A DNA stretch of 64,000 bases from Moraxella nonliquefaciens (GTDB taxonomy: Bacteria; Pseudomonadota; Gammaproteobacteria; Pseudomonadales; Moraxellaceae). The stretch is from the NCBI RefSeq assembly GCF_001679005.1, contig NZ_LXTW01000003.1, forward strand, positions 186,930 through 250,929, read 5' to 3'. The position numbers were made by a program, and so were the translations under genes. This document shows positions 62,391-64,000 of this stretch, one piece after another; position 1 is the first letter of the stretch; each line of letters opens with the position of its first letter. The notes beneath the pieces were generated by a model. That model did no database searches. It was not told the DNA's origin and was given only the letters and a program-made list of their open reading frames with translations.

Positions 62391-63116
62391 CTAAATGCCC
62401 TTTATCCTATTTTTTCTTTTGCGTTTGATTATTACAAATTTAATCATACGTTTAGAATGGTGAAACCATTTTTCCATATGAGAGTAACTGATTGCTGAGA
62501 CAAAAATGACGGTGATGGGCAATAACATTGACCAATAACCGTATTTGGCATAAAGCCACACCGCCACAAAGCCACCACCAAAAAACCCCCACCATAATGC
62601 ACTTTGTAGTGCCACTTTGGCAAGGCTTACCTTTCGCCCCACAAGCCAATGCCCCACAGTCGCCCCCAAATCAGAGGTTAGCCCTGTTAGATGCGTGGTG
62701 CGTAGCACTGCCCCATGATAAGTTGCCACCATGGAGTTTTGTAGTCCACACGCCATGGCAATCAGCATTTGTCCATAGTTGTTGCCCGATAAATACAGCC
62801 ATAAACTGCCACACAATAGGACAAATTCTAGGTGCATGGCATAACCATAATGGCGTTTGATGTGCAATTCACTGCCACCGATAATCATACCGCTTAGCAC
62901 CGAGCCCAGCCAAAATGAAGCCACCGATATAAGCAATAACCACAGGTTTTGCCAGTCATGATGAAAGGATGTAACCGCCAACAAGCTGATGTTGCCTGTA
63001 ACGTGCGATGCTGAAACGTGAGTAAAGCCCATGAGTGCGGTTGTGTTTAAAATGCCAGCACTAAATGCCAGCACCACCGCCCCACACAGTACCCAGGTGG
63101 GAAGTTGGTTTTGCAT
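62391..63116 (-). CDS. DUF1275 (YoaK-like) membrane protein
   Basis: The 241-residue protein has six to seven hydrophobic helices. Family features are LAFSAGILNTTALMGFTHVSASHVTGNISLL near 16-46, ACGLQNSMVATYHGAVLRTTHLTGLTSDLGATVG near 120-153 and a C-terminal pair of helices. DUF1275 proteins are inner-membrane proteins of unknown function. The C-terminus is very basic (KRKRKNRIKG). It is convergent with scpB and has no operon partner. Confidence 0.88.
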   Translation of the reverse strand: MQNQLPTWVLCGAVVLAFSAGILNTTALMGFTHVSASHVTGNISLLAVTSFHHDWQNLWLLLISVASFWLGSVLSGMIIGGSELHIKRHYGYAMHLEFVLLCGSLWLYLSGNNYGQMLIAMACGLQNSMVATYHGAVLRTTHLTGLTSDLGATVGHWLVGRKVSLAKVALQSALWWGFFGGGFVAVWLYAKYGYWSMLLPITVIFVSAISYSHMEKWFHHSKRMIKFVIIKRKRKNRIKGI

Positions 63117-63245
63117 GACTGATGAATGAGTAATAACAAATCAGCTAGTTTACAAAACTTTGAACAAAAATAAAAGCACACAAAACAAGGTGTGATTGAT
63201 TGTGTGCTGTTAAAATGTTACAAGGTTTTACAAAGCAATCATATC

Positions 63246-64000
63246 CTAATCAGTACTGTCCGTTACCAACTCCATAAGCTCACTGCTTAGTCCTACGGTG
63301 TTAAAGCCTGCATCCACAAACAAAATCTCACCTGTAATGCCACTTGCCCAAGGCGATAGCAAAAACAAGGCAGCATTTCCTACCTCCATTTGATTGATAT
63401 TACGTTGTAGGGGGCTGACCTTTTGAGTTATGTCCAACATTTTGCGAAATGACCCGATGCCACTGGCGGCAAGTGTGCGAATGGGTCCTGCACTGATGGC
63501 ATTGACACGAATGCCATCTTTACCAAGCGAACTTGCCAAATAACGCACTGATGATTCTAAACTGGCTTTGGCAAGTCCCATGACGTTGTAATTTGGCAAT
63601 ACAGAGATACTGCCTTCATAAGTTAAGGTTAATAGTGAACCTTGACGTTTGGCAAGCAGTTCACGACTGGCTTTGGCAAGTGCCACAAAACTATAACTGG
63701 ACACATCATGAGCGATGGCAAAACCCTCACGAGTTGTTGCCTCTGTAAAGTCGCCGTTTAGCTGTTCGGCAGGAGCAAAGCCAATGGCATGTACCACACC
63801 ATCCACACCGTCGCCCCAAATGCCAGCCACTTCATCAAAACATTTGCCAATCTCATCGTCCGAACTGACATCGCAAGGCAATACCGCCACTGCCCCAAAA
63901 GTTTGGGCAGCCATGTCCACCCGTTTTTTGATTTTATCATTGGGGTAGGTTAAAATCAGCTCTGCCCCTTCACGGTGCAAGCATTCGGCAATCGCCCATG
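63246..64000 (-). CDS. fabI: Enoyl-[acyl-carrier-protein] reductase [NADH], 5' end beyond window
   Basis: FabI reduces the enoyl-ACP in the last step of fatty-acid elongation. The frame is open to the end of the window (WAIAECLHREGAELILTYPNDKIKKRV), so the start and the N-terminal glycine motif lie outside. Seen here are LPCDVSSDDEI, VHAIGFAPAEQLNGDF, the catalytic Tyr-x6-Lys in PNYNVMGLAKASLESSVRYLA, RVNAISAGPIRTLAASGI and EILFVDAGFNTVG. The C-terminus is ordinary. About 250 residues are present, with probably 10-20 missing. Confidence 0.95.
   Translation of the reverse strand, partial: WAIAECLHREGAELILTYPNDKIKKRVDMAAQTFGAVAVLPCDVSSDDEIGKCFDEVAGIWGDGVDGVVHAIGFAPAEQLNGDFTEATTREGFAIAHDVSSYSFVALAKASRELLAKRQGSLLTLTYEGSISVLPNYNVMGLAKASLESSVRYLASSLGKDGIRVNAISAGPIRTLAASGIGSFRKMLDITQKVSPLQRNINQMEVGNAALFLLSPWASGITGEILFVDAGFNTVGLSSELMELVTDSTD

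Overview
The window looks like a chromosomal segment of a gamma-proteobacterium of the family Moraxellaceae, most likely the genus Moraxella. This is inferred from moderate, AT-leaning base composition, type IV pilus genes pilC/pilD, a FadL/OmpP1-type outer membrane protein, the bioA-F-C-D cluster, and carA and carB lying apart. No 16S gene is present and the species cannot be named. Most of the window is housekeeping DNA with dense gene packing and many 1-4 nt gene overlaps.

Layout. 1-6.5 kb: the tail of a DUF4105 protein, a WG-repeat protein, glnD, tRNA-Val(GAC), pilD and pilC. 6.9-16.1 kb: recG, then a two-gene accessory cassette (a cytoplasmic leucine-rich-repeat protein and a phospholipase-D-like nuclease carrying a C-terminal J domain), then an RND efflux adaptor/pump pair with a clear sigma-70 promoter. 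16.2-18.1 kb: an IS607-family element with an intact serine transposase and a frameshifted tnpB. 18.2-25.2 kb: ruvB, an exported unknown protein, dacC, nadR, a PspC protein and htpG with a heat-shock-type promoter and an RBS hairpin. 25.2-29.3 kb: biotin genes. 29.9-40.6 kb: rluB, ppa, lipB, thiD, pncB, metZ, an NTF2-like exported protein, mltD and an AlkA-type glycosylase. 40.6-49.7 kb: carB and carA, split by about 4.6 kb holding a type II restriction-modification pair, an ICMT-like membrane methyltransferase, a Fic protein and an Mrr type IV restriction enzyme. 49.9-64 kb: tatD, map, lptM, greA, two small membrane proteins, rpe, fadL, slyX, uup, an LpxL-like acyltransferase, trpS, a Doc-type toxin-antitoxin pair, scpA, scpB, a DUF1275 protein and fabI (cut by the window end).

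The most informative region is carA-carB. The restriction-modification pair is bracketed by a perfect 60-bp direct repeat of the carB 5' end, so the insertion duplicated its target and left carB directly behind the restriction genes, cut off from its old upstream region. The Mrr and Fic genes (4-nt overlap) lie in the same gap, which looks like a small defence island. Two Fic-fold proteins in the window, the one here and the Doc-like toxin at 60.4 kb, both lack histidine at the catalytic position of the Fic motif. The best candidate for an undescribed system is the LRR + PLD/J-domain pair at 9.0-11.8 kb. Several short inverted-repeat elements sharing a GCGTGCCTRCC-like end are scattered in intergenic DNA, one of them 206 bp and flanked by TA.

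Starts were moved from the longest possible ORF where an internal ATG with a ribosome binding site, or a promoter overlapping the longer start, argued for it. All family assignments come from motif recognition by eye, with no database search.
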